Positions 6,739 through 7,550 of a stretch of DNA of 7,550 nucleotides are shown one piece after another. This DNA is from Clostridiales bacterium. Its GTDB lineage: Bacteria > Bacillota > Clostridia > Christensenellales > CAG-1252. The notes beneath the pieces are model-generated. The model did no database searches. It was given only the letters and a program-made list of their open reading frames with translations, and was not told the DNA's origin. The stretch spans positions 1-7,550 of the forward strand of contig DMCI01000052.1 of assembly GCA_003445835.1 (NCBI GenBank), in the 5' to 3' direction. A program made the translations under genes and the position numbers. Each line of letters starts with the position of its first letter. Positions within the stretch are counted from its first letter, which is position 1.

Positions 6739-7550
6739 ATGAAATTGTTTGGCAAGCACGTCACCAAAAAGGACAAGAGGGAGTTGTTTATGCAACTTCT
6801 TGCCGTCGTGCTGTCCGGCATTTTCGTCGTCACGCTCGGCGTGGTCAGTTTTGCGTGGTTTTCGCTGAACTCTTCCGTGGAGCATTCCGGCATGCGGGTC
6901 GTGGTCTCTTCCGAATCGGTGGATCTTTTGATCGACAGGACGACGCAGGAATACGAAGATACGACGAGGTACGAGGGCGTCGCGGGCGAGGGCGGCTTGA
7001 AATCGGTGCTTGCCGCCAAGGAGTACGACTTCATCGAGACCGATACCGCAGACGCCTACCTTTTGGCGTATGAACTCGTCGTGGCGGAAAACACCTACGA
7101 AGGCAAAAAGTATCTGGTCCCCGGCGCGTACGGTACGATGACTTTTTACATCCGTCCCAAGACGGGGCACGACGGGGAGTCCGTCCGTTTGGACCTTTCC
7201 TTTGAAGGGTACGCAAACTATTACGCGGAAGGGCAGCCGACCTCCAGCATCCAACTCGTCACCAAAACGAGCGTCTGCAACCTTTTGAAGGGGCATATCC
7301 TGTTTTTCCAACAGAGGACGGGGGCAACGTACGCCGATTACATCTACGGCGGACAGATCACGGACGGCAGTTTTTACTACGATATGTCGCAACATTCCAA
7401 GTGTACGGAGCCCGGTAAGACCGACCTTTACAAGGTGGTATTGTACTGGGAGTGGCCCATCACCTACTTTGCCATTCACGACTACTTGTCCACCGAGACC
7501 CCCGCGGTCACAAGCAAATATCCGGTGGAAACGGGGACGTATATGGCGGA
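6739..7550 (+). CDS. Exported surface protein with SipW-type signal region (3' partial)
   Basis: The frame is open from the ATG at 6739 to the right edge (270 codons) without a stop, so the C-terminus is missing. The N-terminus is basic (KKDKRE, 10-15), then a hydrophobic stretch at about 19-38 ends in SFAWFSLNSS. This short signal with an aromatic WFS/YFT-type sequence just after the predicted cleavage is typical of precursors handled by SipW-like peptidases, such as TasA-type fibre proteins, and such a peptidase is encoded about 4 kb away. The mature part looks beta-rich: VPGAYGTMTFYIRP (127-140) and LYWEWPITYF (235-244) recall patterns in SipW-associated surface proteins of Clostridia. No catalytic motif is visible. 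It has its own strong promoter and a good ribosome site, and is divergent from the cyclase. Export is well supported; processing by the local SipW-like enzyme and a role as a fibre or matrix protein are inference. Confidence 0.85.
   Translation, partial: MKLFGKHVTKKDKRELFMQLLAVVLSGIFVVTLGVVSFAWFSLNSSVEHSGMRVVVSSESVDLLIDRTTQEYEDTTRYEGVAGEGGLKSVLAAKEYDFIETDTADAYLLAYELVVAENTYEGKKYLVPGAYGTMTFYIRPKTGHDGESVRLDLSFEGYANYYAEGQPTSSIQLVTKTSVCNLLKGHILFFQQRTGATYADYIYGGQITDGSFYYDMSQHSKCTEPGKTDLYKVVLYWEWPITYFAIHDYLSTETPAVTSKYPVETGTYMA

Noticed and set aside
6658..7479. 273-codon open frame on the minus strand opposite the exported-protein gene
   Set aside because: No ribosome site or domain. The opposite strand has promoter, AGGAG site, signal region and a continuous frame to the window edge.

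Overview
The window looks like chromosomal DNA from a Gram-positive, Clostridia-type bacterium (Bacillota), possibly an uncultured gut lineage. The signs are AGGAG-type ribosome binding sites, sigma-A-like promoters, a cre-like catabolite operator, an ER-type (SipW-like) signal peptidase and a surface-protein precursor with an FAWFS signal region. The assignment below class level is a guess. Base composition is close to even, with strong third-codon bias, which produces very long antisense shadow frames.

Layout: positions 1-5078 hold the end of a rightward operon of three tightly packed genes. They are a large acidic protein of unknown function (5' end outside the window), a SipW-like Ser/His signal peptidase with an unusual heptad-repeat tail (start and stop overlap as ATGA), and a membrane-anchored cyclic-di-GMP phosphodiesterase with a degenerate GGDEF domain and an intact EAL domain (3-bp gap). 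A bidirectional hairpin terminator at 5083-5117 separates this operon from a convergent leftward gene (6481-5126), a membrane-anchored diguanylate cyclase with intact GGDEF and I-site motifs. A 257-bp divergent intergenic region (6482-6738) carries a promoter for each flanking gene, a cre/LacI-type palindrome in the cyclase leader, and a perfect AT-only-core inverted repeat over the -10 element of the rightward gene. That gene (6739 to the right edge, incomplete) encodes an exported protein whose signal region resembles SipW-processed precursors.

How the parts may work together: a cyclase and a phosphodiesterase, each with its own extracytoplasmic sensor, flank one terminator. The phosphodiesterase is co-transcribed with a specialised signal peptidase, and a likely substrate of that peptidase is divergent from the cyclase. 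The reading I favour is a locus that couples local cyclic-di-GMP turnover to assembly of a SipW-processed surface protein or fibre. The enzyme identities are well supported by motifs; the functional coupling is inference. No mobile element, CRISPR array, tRNA, rRNA or recognised riboswitch was seen.
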